A stretch of DNA of 64,000 bases, taken from assembly GCF_003449015.1 (NCBI RefSeq), contig NZ_QRGD01000003.1, forward strand, positions 62,001 to 126,000, given 5' to 3'. The notes under the pieces are model-generated. The model searched no databases. It was given only the letters and a program-made list of their open reading frames with translations, and was not told where the DNA came from. The position numbers were made by a program, and so were the translations under genes. Below are positions 1-8,365 of this stretch, in pieces. Position 1 is the stretch's first letter, and each line of letters starts with the position of its first letter. This DNA comes from Aureibaculum luteum (GTDB lineage: Bacteria > Bacteroidota > Bacteroidia > Flavobacteriales > Flavobacteriaceae).

Positions 1-763
1 CAATAGCCGGAAAATGATTGGCAATTGTTTCCGGAACAGACTTGTCTAAAATCATTTGCAGACCTGAATTCCGCAATTTAAAACCCATCATTTTTTCGGC
101 GTCATAAAAATGATACATGGCATCATCTAAAATTTCTGGACCTTCTTCATTTTCATAAGAAGATAAGATAACAGAAGCTGCTCCGTCTCCAAAAATAGCA
201 GCACTCACAATATTAACCATAGAATAATCGTCTAGCTGAAAAGTAGCCGTTGGCGATTCAACTGCGATAACTGCTGCTCGCTTATTTGGATTGGCTTTTA
301 AAAAGTTCTTCGCATAAATAATACCTGAAACTCCTGCGGCACATCCCATTTCTGTTACTGGTAACCGAACAATATCTTGACGCATTTTTAAACGATTAAT
401 TAAATATGCATCTAAAGAAGGAATCATTATGCCCGTACAACTGACAGTAATTATAAAATCTATATCCTCAGCATTTAATTTCGCTTTATCCAATGATTTT
501 TGCAATGCAGATTCTGCTAATTTGATAGACTCTCTACTATAAATATCATTCTTTTCTTCAAACGATGAATTTAAAAAAACTTCATGAGCATCCATAATGG
601 AATAGCGTTTATCTACGCCTGCATTTTCAAACAACTTTATTACTTTTCGTTGAAAGCGTTCCTCTTGACCCGTTAACCAAGTTTTTATATATGGTAAAAT
701 CTCCTTGGTAGTTCTCGTATATTGTGGTAGTTGTTTTGCAACTGCTGTTATTTTTACACTCAT
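1..763 (-). CDS. Type III polyketide synthase (chalcone/stilbene synthase family), 3' end cut by window edge
   Basis: About 254 N-terminal residues are present; the C-terminal part with the expected catalytic His and Asn lies beyond the window. The translation shows the family's active-site segment VTEMGCAAG, with the acyl-accepting Cys at about residue 141, preceded by the conserved stretches DKRYSIM and FIITVSCTG and followed by FGDGAAS. Enzymes of this family extend an acyl-CoA starter with malonyl-CoA and cyclise the chain to resorcinols, pyrones or phloroglucinols. The ATG follows the stop codon of the methyltransferase directly, and it is the last visible gene of a five-gene operon. Product class (alkylresorcinol or alkylpyrone) is inference from the neighbours; the family call is firm. 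Confidence 0.9.
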   Translation of the reverse strand, partial: MSVKITAVAKQLPQYTRTTKEILPYIKTWLTGQEERFQRKVIKLFENAGVDKRYSIMDAHEVFLNSSFEEKNDIYSRESIKLAESALQKSLDKAKLNAEDIDFIITVSCTGIMIPSLDAYLINRLKMRQDIVRLPVTEMGCAAGVSGIIYAKNFLKANPNKRAAVIAVESPTATFQLDDYSMVNIVSAAIFGDGAASVILSSYENEEGPEILDDAMYHFYDAEKMMGFKLRNSGLQMILDKSVPETIANHFPAI

Positions 764-1474
764 TTATTTTTGAATTATCCATTGAAAACGAAAAGCCCAT
801 TTCCAATTAATTTCACTTTTAACATTCAATTCATTAGACATTTTCTCCAACTCTTTTCTTTTAAACCCTCGTAAAACAGATGTGAGCCCATCTTGTTTCA
901 CCATATGGTTTTTTATAAACAAACCCAATCCTTTAAATAAATAATAGGCCATTTTATGACGGTGTAAATCATTTACAAGAATTCCTAATTTTGCCGTTTT
1001 TAGCAGCTCTGAAAGCAATGTTATCAATTGCTCTTTTTTAAAATGATGCAAAAACAACGTTGCCAATACTAAATCATATGTTAACAACTTGAATTCTTCA
1101 GAAAAAATATCTTGTTGAAGATACATAATTTCAGGATAATCTACAGATAATTTTTGAGCATACTCAATTGCACATGCATTGGCATCGACCCCAATGAGTT
1201 TAAAATTAAAATGATTCTTTTTAAGATATTGTGCAACAATTCGTAACATATCACCATTACCACAACCTAAATCAATTATAGTTAGTGGTTTGTGTTTTGG
1301 ATACTTTTTAAGTACTGTTTTTAAACCACTTAACGTAACGCTATTTCCCCCCAACCATTTGTTGATATTGGCTAACTGATCTAAGGTATTTTCAAGTATA
1401 GCACCATCAATGGAAAAATCATCCATAATTTCTATGGCATCAGTTCTGTATTTAGTATTTATAAAAAAGCTCAT
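764..1474 (-). CDS. Class I SAM-dependent methyltransferase of the polyketide operon
   Basis: 236 residues with the SAM-binding motif I IIDLGCGNGD at residues 66-75 and the acidic end of strand beta2 (LIGVDAN) about 25 residues later, as in UbiE/type 11-12 methyltransferases. It overlaps the upstream flavoprotein gene by four bases and abuts the polyketide synthase, so it is probably translationally coupled to both. A role in O- or C-methylating the phenolic product is inferred from this position, since PKS-methyltransferase-flavoprotein sets are known from phenolic-lipid operons (srsABC of Streptomyces, bpsAB of Bacillus). No membrane segment is evident. Substrate cannot be read from the sequence. 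Confidence 0.85.
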   Translation of the reverse strand: MSFFINTKYRTDAIEIMDDFSIDGAILENTLDQLANINKWLGGNSVTLSGLKTVLKKYPKHKPLTIIDLGCGNGDMLRIVAQYLKKNHFNFKLIGVDANACAIEYAQKLSVDYPEIMYLQQDIFSEEFKLLTYDLVLATLFLHHFKKEQLITLLSELLKTAKLGILVNDLHRHKMAYYLFKGLGLFIKNHMVKQDGLTSVLRGFKRKELEKMSNELNVKSEINWKWAFRFQWIIQK

Positions 1475-2598
1475 TCTACTTTAAGGGGTTTACCATGGGT
1501 TTGTTGTATAATTTTAGGTAATAAACTTGGAAAGCTTTGCAGACCATATAACATCAATTCAGAAAATGCTTGCATCCTGAATAATTTAGCAATGAAATGT
1601 CCCGTTTTTAATCGTGACTTAAATTCATTATTCCATTTTTTATCATAATTTTTTTCTAGTTCTTGTCTAGATATTTTATTACCAAAAAAATCAATGATCA
1701 ATTCAGATGCAATCTTCGCTCCATGAATAGCCATACTCATTCCATTTCCACACAATGGGTGAATCATGCCAGCGGTATCTCCACACATAATGATATGGTT
1801 ATCTACTGGATTTTTTGATGAAAATGAAACTTGACTTATCGTTAATGGTTTTTCAAAAACGGGAATAGAATTTTCGAACATTTCTTTTAAGTAGGTATTT
1901 TTATAAAGTACTTTTTGTTGAAAATCATCAATGTTTTTATACTTTTTAAATGCCTTATAATTGGTAATATAACACAAATTAATGTGGTTATTTTCTACTT
2001 TCGATACACCACAATACCCTCCTTTAAAATTGTGAAGGGCTACCAAATCATTTGGAAAATCAAACTTTACATGTGTTTTAACCGCCAAATAAGGAGAATC
2101 ATTTTTTATAAAATCTCTTTTTAATTGCACATCAATAGCCGAGCGCTTTCCATAGGCCCCAATAACAACCTTAGAAATATAATTTTGTTGCATTTTAGTA
2201 AAAACAGAGAATTCATCATTTTGAAAAGTAATATCAACAACGGAATCTTTAATAATTTTTACACCATTTTCAATAGCTTTTTCTGCCAACAACTGATCTA
2301 AGGTATATCTACTAATTCCGAAGCCACCTAACGGTAATGTAGTTTCTATTAATTTACTATCTACGGTGCTAATTGCAAACTTTGTAATTTTCTTAGCTCC
2401 GTACTCATGTGGATTAACTTCCAAAAAACTTAAATAAGGCAAGACCTCATTAGATATGTACTCACCACAGACTTTATGTTTAGGATACTCATTTTTTTCA
2501 ATGACAGTTACATGAACTCCCTGCTTTGAAAGATGTATGGCACTTACAAGACCTGCTAATCCGCCGCCTACAATGATTACATCTTTTTTTTGATTCAT
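1471..2598 (-). CDS. FAD-dependent oxidoreductase, geranylgeranyl reductase / PHBH-like family
   Basis: 375 residues. An N-terminal dinucleotide-binding motif VIIVGGGLAGL (residues 8-18) is followed by EKNEYPKHKVCGEYIS (about 34-49), which is typical of the geranylgeranyl reductase branch of group A flavoproteins. The second FAD motif CGDTAGMIHP lies at 272-281 and is followed by GNGMSMAI. Relatives hydroxylate aromatic rings or reduce isoprenoid double bonds. Between a YceI gene (one base apart) and a methyltransferase/polyketide synthase pair, it is most likely the tailoring monooxygenase or reductase of the pathway; which of the two reactions is not decidable here. Confidence 0.85.
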   Translation of the reverse strand: MNQKKDVIIVGGGLAGLVSAIHLSKQGVHVTVIEKNEYPKHKVCGEYISNEVLPYLSFLEVNPHEYGAKKITKFAISTVDSKLIETTLPLGGFGISRYTLDQLLAEKAIENGVKIIKDSVVDITFQNDEFSVFTKMQQNYISKVVIGAYGKRSAIDVQLKRDFIKNDSPYLAVKTHVKFDFPNDLVALHNFKGGYCGVSKVENNHINLCYITNYKAFKKYKNIDDFQQKVLYKNTYLKEMFENSIPVFEKPLTISQVSFSSKNPVDNHIIMCGDTAGMIHPLCGNGMSMAIHGAKIASELIIDFFGNKISRQELEKNYDKKWNNEFKSRLKTGHFIAKLFRMQAFSELMLYGLQSFPSLLPKIIQQTHGKPLKVE

Positions 2599-2599
2599 A

Positions 2600-3127
2600 T
2601 TATTTGTTACCTTTAAAGTTTACTTGAATTTTAACGGTATCTGATAGTACCCAACTACTTTCACCTACTCCATAATCTAATCTGTTAATTGAAAAGCTAG
2701 ATTTCATAACTATTGAGCTACCATTTTCAATTACTTCTAATGGAATTTCAATCGTTTTTGTGGTTTTCTTAATTTTTAATTTGGCTGTTAATTGGTATTG
2801 GTTTGCTGCTTTTTTTACAATTATAGTGGAAGTCAATTTAATAGTACTAAAGGTTTCCTCTTCAAAATAATCTGCGGTTCTTAAATGCTTGTCTCTTTTA
2901 TTATTATCAGTATCAATCGAACTCACCTGAATAGTCCCTTTTATAAAGCTTCTTTCTAGATTATTTGAATTAAAATTAGCCGAAACAGCAACATCTTTAA
3001 ATTTTCCATCAACATTAAACCCCATATTTTTAATCTTAAAATCTACTGATGCTGAATTTTGAGTGAGTTCCTGTGATGATACACTAAACACTGACAAACA
3101 AAAAACAATAATTAATTTAAGTTTCAT
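2600..3127 (-). CDS. YceI family periplasmic lipid-binding protein
   Basis: 175 residues with a signal peptide (MKLKLIIVFCLSVFSVSS) and the YceI pattern: an early SASVDFKIKNMGFNVDG segment, a central KRDKHLRTADYFEEETFSTI block and a C-terminal half of alternating beta strands. YceI proteins form a lipocalin-like barrel that binds polyisoprenoid or other amphiphilic chains in the periplasm. Its place inside the polyketide operon, one base upstream of the flavoprotein, suggests that it carries or protects the lipidic product or a precursor. That link is inference; the fold call is fairly secure. Confidence 0.82.
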   Translation of the reverse strand: MKLKLIIVFCLSVFSVSSQELTQNSASVDFKIKNMGFNVDGKFKDVAVSANFNSNNLERSFIKGTIQVSSIDTDNNKRDKHLRTADYFEEETFSTIKLTSTIIVKKAANQYQLTAKLKIKKTTKTIEIPLEVIENGSSIVMKSSFSINRLDYGVGESSWVLSDTVKIQVNFKGNK

Positions 3128-3130
3128 AAT

Positions 3131-4240
3131 TTATTCCATTAGTGATGCTAATTCCTTACCTACTAAAAAACCGATAGCAATACCCATACCGCCTAGTCGA
3201 ACACCGCATGTTACATGGTTACTAATTGGCTTAACTATCGCTTTTTTTTGATTACCAACCCCCATAACACCACTCCATCTGAAATCAATTTCAAACTTTT
3301 TATTCGGTAAAATAATAGTCGATAAAATTTCTTCCAGCTTATTCTGTATCAATTCAGTTTGTCCAAACGTGGTGGTTTCTTCAGTTTTAAAGTCTAAGTT
3401 TCTTCCTCCTCCAAGTAAAACTCTATTATTAATGTTTCTAAAGTAAAAATAGCCCTTATCTAAGTGAAAAGTACCTCTAATAGATAAATCTTTAATCGGT
3501 TTGGTAATTAACACTTGTGCTCTTGCAGGCTCCACTTCAATTTTTAGCAATTGCTTTGCGAAGCCGTTCGTTGCTATCAACAACTTTTTAGTCGAAAATT
3601 CACCAATACTCGTTTTTACAGTAACACCGTTCAACTGTTCCGTGTAATTTATAACACTACAACTGTTCAGTATTTTTACTCCCTTCATTTGAACTTTCCG
3701 AAGTAGTTCTGACATCATTTTACCGGTATCAATTTGCCCTTCAAATGGGTTAAAAGCGAGTTTTTTATTTACTTTTAAAAAATGAAACGCATCATCATCA
3801 AAGGAAAATACTTCTTTTTTAAAAACACCATGTAAGAGTTTATTTACAGCTTCTTTTTTATCATAACACTCATTAAATACAGTAGCATCATTAAATAATT
3901 CATATCCACCTAATTGCTGATAATCGATGAATTTATCTCCTACTATTTTTCTTAATAACAGTAACCCATCCCAACGCTTTTGAACCAAATCATAAACTTC
4001 TTGCTCTGAATGCGACTTTAAATCGTCGATAATTTCAGATAAGCTACCAAAACAAGCAAAGCCCGCATTTTTCGTACTTGCCCCATGGGGTAACATTCCC
4101 CTTTCCAAAATAAGAATAGTTGCTTTTGGATATTTTTCATTTAAAAACAAGGCCGTGCTTAATCCGACAATACCACTACCTACAATGGTAAAGTCTACAT
4201 TTGTAAACCATGATTTTATTTCCCAATAACTTAAGTTCAT
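3131..4240 (-). CDS. FAD-dependent oxidoreductase of the DAO (D-amino acid/glycine oxidase) family
   Basis: 369 residues. The N-terminal segment FTIVGSGIVGLSTALFL (about 17-33) is a Rossmann FAD motif with G21, G23 and G26, followed by LERGMLPHGASTKNAG, the conserved DAO-family segment contacting the flavin. The C-terminal part has RWSGVMGVG and GVRLGGMGIAIGF, the usual second FAD contact. It is the first gene of the operon, three bases before the YceI gene. The substrate is unknown; it may be an amine oxidase unrelated to the polyketide chemistry that is merely co-transcribed. Confidence 0.82.
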   Translation of the reverse strand: MNLSYWEIKSWFTNVDFTIVGSGIVGLSTALFLNEKYPKATILILERGMLPHGASTKNAGFACFGSLSEIIDDLKSHSEQEVYDLVQKRWDGLLLLRKIVGDKFIDYQQLGGYELFNDATVFNECYDKKEAVNKLLHGVFKKEVFSFDDDAFHFLKVNKKLAFNPFEGQIDTGKMMSELLRKVQMKGVKILNSCSVINYTEQLNGVTVKTSIGEFSTKKLLIATNGFAKQLLKIEVEPARAQVLITKPIKDLSIRGTFHLDKGYFYFRNINNRVLLGGGRNLDFKTEETTTFGQTELIQNKLEEILSTIILPNKKFEIDFRWSGVMGVGNQKKAIVKPISNHVTCGVRLGGMGIAIGFLVGKELASLME

Positions 4241-4273
4241 TTTTTAAAGATAAGGTAATTATTAGAATTCTAA

Positions 4274-4322
4274 ACCCCTCCACCTTCGGCACCTCTCCTT
4301 GAAAAAAGGGGAGGAACCAACG
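4274..4322. repeat. Dispersed intergenic hairpin element
   Basis: The segment between the divergent PKS operon and tag contains a 9-bp stem (CCTCTCCTT at 4292-4300 with AAGGGGAGG at 4306-4314, one G-U pair, loop GAAAA). Because both flanking genes are transcribed away from it, a terminator role is unlikely. The CTCC/GGGAGG composition recalls the elements at 23317-23350 and 57220-57250, so I read it as a copy of a dispersed non-coding repeat. Confidence 0.45.
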
Positions 4323-4369
4323 GAGCATTACCAATTAAAATTTCTATTTTAGTGAAAATTTTAGATCAA

Positions 4370-4933
4370 ATGGATAAAAATAGATGTGCTTGGTGTGGAA
4401 ATGACCCTTTGTATATGGCTTACCATGATGAGGAATGGGGCGTACCTGTTTATGACGACGCTAAATTATTCGAATTCTTAGTATTGGAAACTTTTCAAGC
4501 GGGATTAAGTTGGATAACTATACTCAAAAAGCGAGAAAATTTCAGAGAAGCATTTGACAATTTTGATTATAAAAAAATAGCAAAATATGGTGAAGACAAA
4601 TACGAGTCTTTACTTCAAGATGCTGGAATTATTAGAAACAAATTAAAAATAAGAGCCACCATTTCTAATGCAAAAGCATATATGGAAATTCAGAAAGAAT
4701 TTGGTTCTTTTTCAGATTATATTTGGGAATTTACCAAAGGGAAACCCATAAAAAACAAACACAAAAGTATGTCTGATGTTCCTGCAACAACTGATTTATC
4801 AGATAAACTATCTAAAGATTTAAAAAAACGCGGATTCAAATTTGTAGGTAGTACTGTTATTTATGCAAACATGCAAGCCACGGGTATGGTAAACGATCAT
4901 GTTGCAGATTGTTTTAGATATAGTGAAGTATAG
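4370..4933 (+). CDS. tag: DNA-3-methyladenine glycosylase I
   Basis: 187 residues from the ATG at 4370, exactly the length of E. coli Tag; a GTG 18 bases upstream is possible but adds residues that the family lacks. Family signatures are the N-terminal RCAWCGNDPLYMAYHDEEWG, the QAGLSWITILKKRENFR segment, and KKRGFKFVGSTVIYANMQATG near the end. The zinc ligands of Tag appear preserved (Cys6, His19 and the C-terminal NDHVADC). The enzyme excises 3-methyladenine from alkylated DNA in the cytoplasm. It stands alone, convergent with the next gene. Confidence 0.96.
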   Translation: MDKNRCAWCGNDPLYMAYHDEEWGVPVYDDAKLFEFLVLETFQAGLSWITILKKRENFREAFDNFDYKKIAKYGEDKYESLLQDAGIIRNKLKIRATISNAKAYMEIQKEFGSFSDYIWEFTKGKPIKNKHKSMSDVPATTDLSDKLSKDLKKRGFKFVGSTVIYANMQATGMVNDHVADCFRYSEV

Positions 4934-4936
4934 TTT

Positions 4937-4971
4937 AGAGAATAGAGAATAGAGAATAGAGAATAGAGAAT
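4937..4971. repeat. Five tandem copies of a 7-bp unit (AGAGAAT)
   Basis: Immediately after the tag stop codon the unit AGAGAAT is repeated five times without mismatch (4937-4971). The last copy forms one arm of the hairpin at 4962-4987. The array is non-coding and lies between convergent genes. Confidence 0.9.
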
Positions 4972-4987
4972 TAAACGATTCTCTATT
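4962..4987. terminator. Hairpin between convergent tag and START-domain gene
   Basis: Perfect 10-bp inverted repeat AATAGAGAAT / ATTCTCTATT with a 6-base loop, built from the last unit of the 7-bp tandem array. It sits between two convergent genes and may end transcription in either direction, although no strong T tract follows and the stem is AT-rich. Confidence 0.45.
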
Positions 4988-5091
4988 AGTAATAGTATTG
5001 AGTTTGCAATCGTATATATTTTAGACTTTCACATCAATCTCAGTTAAGTCACAGGTTAAAAAACCTATACTAATTCATACAACTTAAGTCT

Positions 5092-6132
5092 TTATTCAAC
5101 CTCAGGCACTTCCTTAATAGGTACAAATATTTCCGTTCTTAAATCTGCTGGGTTTGGTATACCTGCGGTACTATTAATATAAACTTCCATTGCAGGTAAC
5201 ACTTCTAACTTCTCTAAATTATTAGTAGTTATATGTTTTTCCGTAGCTTCCCAAGCTTCTTTTAAGTTTTTATAATCCCCTTTTAGTGTTGTTTTTATTG
5301 CCGTAAATGGCTTAAGCATTCCCGTTAAAATATCGCTATCCTTATCAGTAATCACCTTTTCCATAACAGGAATAGCCACTGACATGATTACTGCATTATT
5401 TTCTCTATCGTATTTATGATACAATATAAATGGTGGGCCAGTCAGCGTAATATTTTTGTTTTTTGCGTAGGTGGCAATTTTTGGTAACATTCGTTCCATA
5501 GTACGTAACACTTCTTCTGTTTTACAAGAGGTTGTTTGATATAAATAATATCCTCCACCATGTGTAGTTACCCCGTTAATGGTTACGCTATATTTTTGCA
5601 TCACAGCATTAACAATACTATCCAATTTAACCAATCCTAGCTCATAATCTGGTCCAATTTGCTCATCCATTCCACCGCTAAATGCCATGTAAGCCTTTGA
5701 CATAAAATCTAAATCACCTTTCATACTCCAAGTAACTGAGGTTCCTTTATCAACTTTTCTAAATTTCCAATACACATTTGATGTAGACTCCCACGGCGTA
5801 ATAAAAGTAATTTTCTGGCTAATACTATCTTGTTGCACAGACAAGGTTTCCATACTACCTTCTCCAGTAACGTCGCCCTTCCATGCATAAGAAGCTCCTA
5901 CACCACTCGTTTTATCTCCATAAGTTAATTTTGCTTCTGGGTCTTTTCCTAACCAAGGTGACCAGCTAGACCATGTTTTGTATTCATTCACCACATTAAA
6001 AACCACTTCAACGGGTGCATCAATTACTTTGGTTCGCTCTACACTATAACTATTTTCAAGTGTGGCTATATAAATGGATCCTGCTACTACTACTAAAAGT
6101 AACAATAAAAATACATACTTTAGAGCTTTCAT
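5092..6132 (-). CDS. SRPBCC (START-like) domain protein with GyrI-like C-terminal domain
   Basis: 346 residues. One N-terminal membrane anchor (about residues 5-24) precedes an SRPBCC/polyketide-cyclase-like domain that begins SVERTKVIDAPVEVVFNVV and contains the usual WSSWSPW segment (to about residue 175). The C-terminal half (about 185-340, starting SVTINGVTTHGGGYYLY) resembles the GyrI-like/AraC effector-binding fold. Both domains bind small hydrophobic ligands in other families, so an envelope-anchored ligand-binding role is plausible. No catalytic residues were recognised and the ligand is unknown. Single gene, convergent with tag. Confidence 0.75.
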   Translation of the reverse strand: MKALKYVFLLLLLVVVAGSIYIATLENSYSVERTKVIDAPVEVVFNVVNEYKTWSSWSPWLGKDPEAKLTYGDKTSGVGASYAWKGDVTGEGSMETLSVQQDSISQKITFITPWESTSNVYWKFRKVDKGTSVTWSMKGDLDFMSKAYMAFSGGMDEQIGPDYELGLVKLDSIVNAVMQKYSVTINGVTTHGGGYYLYQTTSCKTEEVLRTMERMLPKIATYAKNKNITLTGPPFILYHKYDRENNAVIMSVAIPVMEKVITDKDSDILTGMLKPFTAIKTTLKGDYKNLKEAWEATEKHITTNNLEKLEVLPAMEVYINSTAGIPNPADLRTEIFVPIKEVPEVE

Positions 6133-6260
6133 TCTTTACTATTTGGAGTTAATGACTGATTTAAACGGTTTACTTTCTTTAAAAATAGGTCTTTTTAAAA
6201 TAAATGCAAAACAGTCCAATCTGGTTCTATACAAATGTAAGGTTTTATAGCTATTTTGCC

Positions 6261-6268
6261 TATTTTTG
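6261..6268 (+). promoter_or_regulatory. Bacteroidetes -7 box (TATTTTTG) of the M49 peptidase gene
   Basis: Matches TAnnTTTG, 27 bases before the ATG at 6295; no good -33 TTTG at the expected distance. Confidence 0.5.
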
Positions 6269-6294
6269 TATAAATATATAAAACTATAGCTGAT

Positions 6295-8319
6295 ATGAAA
6301 ATCAAATATCTTTTAAACATACTTTTGCTTACCGCTTTTTTCTGGTCATGTGATAAAAAAGACCAAAACAAGAGCGAAGATGTTGGGGTAACCGAAGAGA
6401 AAGAATTTAAAACTGAAGTTGAACAGTTTGCTGACATTAAGATTTTAAGATACGAAATACCTGGTTTTGAAGCCCTGACATTGAAAGAGAAGAAACTGGT
6501 GTATTATTTAAGTCAAGCTGGATTGGCGGGTCGTGATATTATGTGGGATCAAAACTATCGCTACAACTTACCAATCAGAAATGCTTTAGAAAATATTTAC
6601 ACGTCATACAAAGGAGATAAATCTAACGAAGATTGGAAAAACTTTGAAGTTTATTTAAAGCGTGTCTGGTTTGCTAATGGTATTCATCATCATTATTCAA
6701 CAATGAAAATGAAGCCTAGTTTTTCAAAAACCTATCTTGAAGGATTGTTAAAAGATACAAACACAACACTTGATGCTGAAATAATCGATGTATTATTTAA
6801 TGATAAAGATTCTAAAAAAGTCAACCTATCTAAGGATGCTGATATCGTTTTAGAATCTGCCGTTAATTTTTACGGACCTGATGTAACTACACAAGATGTA
6901 GAAAATTATTATGGTGCCATTAAAGTTGATGAAGCAAAACCTATAGAAAAAGGGTTGAACACAAGATTGGTAAAAGAAAATGGAAAATTAGTTGAACAGG
7001 TTTATAAATCAGGTGGATTGTACGGTTCAGCTATTGATGAAATTATTAAATGGTTAGCAAAAGCTCAAGAGGTTGCCGAAAACGAAAATCAGGCTAAAGC
7101 ATTGGGACTTTTAATTGAATTTTACAAAACAGGTGATATCCATTCTTGGGATGAATATGCTATTGCTTGGGTAACATCTACCGAAGGTAACATTGATTGG
7201 ATTAATGGGTTTATAGAAGTATATAACGACCCTAAAGGCTATAAAGGTTCTTACGAAAGTATCGTACAATTGAAGGATTTTGAAATGTCTAAAAAAATGT
7301 CAGTATTATCTGGAAACGCTCAATGGTTTGAGGATAATTCTCCATTAATGGATCAACATAAAAAGAAAAATGTTGTTGGTGTTTCATATAAAACAGTGAA
7401 TGTTGCCGCAGAAGCTGGTGACGCTTCACCGAGTACGCCAATAGGTGTTAACTTACCAAATAACAATTGGATTAGACAAGAGCATGGTAGTAAATCAGTT
7501 TCTTTAGGAAATATTATTGCGGCTTATAACAGTGCTGGTGGTACTGACAGACTTAAAGAATTTGCTTACGATGAAGAAGAAATTAAATTAGAAGAAGAAT
7601 ATGGTAAGCAAGCAGATAAATTACATACTGCATTGCACGAGGTTGTTGGACATGCTTCTGGACAAATCAATAAAGGAGTCGGTACTCCAAAAGAAACCTT
7701 GAAATCATATAAATCTACCATTGAAGAAGGCCGTGCAGACTTAGTGGGGCTTTATTATTTATACAATTCAAAAATACAGGAAATAGGTCTTGTTGATAAC
7801 TGGGAAAACATAGGTAAATCGGCTTATGATGGCTATATCAGAAACGGATTGCTAACCCAATTGATAAGACTTAATTTAGGTGATGATGTTGAAGAAGCAC
7901 ATATGAGAAACAGACAATGGGTTTCGGCTTGGGCGTATGAGCAAGGAAAAAAGGACAACGTTATTGAAAAAATAGAAAGAGATGGTAAGACATACTATAA
8001 CATTAATGATTACGCCAAGTTAAGAGAAATTTTTGGTAAATTGTTAAGAGAAACGCAACGTATTACTTCTGAAGGTGATTATGAGGCTGCTAAAAACTTA
8101 GTAGAAAATTATGGTGTAAAAGTTGACCAAGATATTCATAAAGAAATTTTAGAACGTAATAGCCAGTTTAAATCTGCTCCATACAGTGGCTTTGTAAATC
8201 CTGTTTTAGTGCCTGTAACCGATAAAGAGGGTGAAATTACAGATGTAAAAGTTACACAGCCTGAAACTTTTGCAGGACAAATGTTAGACTATGCAAAATC
8301 TTATGAATTTTTAAAATAA
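6295..8319 (+). CDS. Dipeptidyl peptidase III-like metallopeptidase (M49), lipoprotein
   Basis: 674 residues. The zinc motif HEVVGH (His448 to His453) matches the M49 pattern HEXXGH and is followed, at the family's usual distance, by EEGRAD starting at Glu477, which supplies the third zinc ligand. The N-terminus has a lipoprotein signal with Cys19 (FFWSC), so the mature enzyme should be lipid-anchored in the envelope, whereas the classic DPP III enzymes are cytosolic. These enzymes remove dipeptides from the N-terminus of short peptides, so a role in periplasmic peptide scavenging is likely. Transcribed with rsgA after a 46-base gap. Confidence 0.9.
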   Translation: MKIKYLLNILLLTAFFWSCDKKDQNKSEDVGVTEEKEFKTEVEQFADIKILRYEIPGFEALTLKEKKLVYYLSQAGLAGRDIMWDQNYRYNLPIRNALENIYTSYKGDKSNEDWKNFEVYLKRVWFANGIHHHYSTMKMKPSFSKTYLEGLLKDTNTTLDAEIIDVLFNDKDSKKVNLSKDADIVLESAVNFYGPDVTTQDVENYYGAIKVDEAKPIEKGLNTRLVKENGKLVEQVYKSGGLYGSAIDEIIKWLAKAQEVAENENQAKALGLLIEFYKTGDIHSWDEYAIAWVTSTEGNIDWINGFIEVYNDPKGYKGSYESIVQLKDFEMSKKMSVLSGNAQWFEDNSPLMDQHKKKNVVGVSYKTVNVAAEAGDASPSTPIGVNLPNNNWIRQEHGSKSVSLGNIIAAYNSAGGTDRLKEFAYDEEEIKLEEEYGKQADKLHTALHEVVGHASGQINKGVGTPKETLKSYKSTIEEGRADLVGLYYLYNSKIQEIGLVDNWENIGKSAYDGYIRNGLLTQLIRLNLGDDVEEAHMRNRQWVSAWAYEQGKKDNVIEKIERDGKTYYNINDYAKLREIFGKLLRETQRITSEGDYEAAKNLVENYGVKVDQDIHKEILERNSQFKSAPYSGFVNPVLVPVTDKEGEITDVKVTQPETFAGQMLDYAKSYEFLK

Positions 8320-8365
8320 CAGAATAAAGATCAAAAAAAATCACTTTATGATTAAAGCTTTATAA

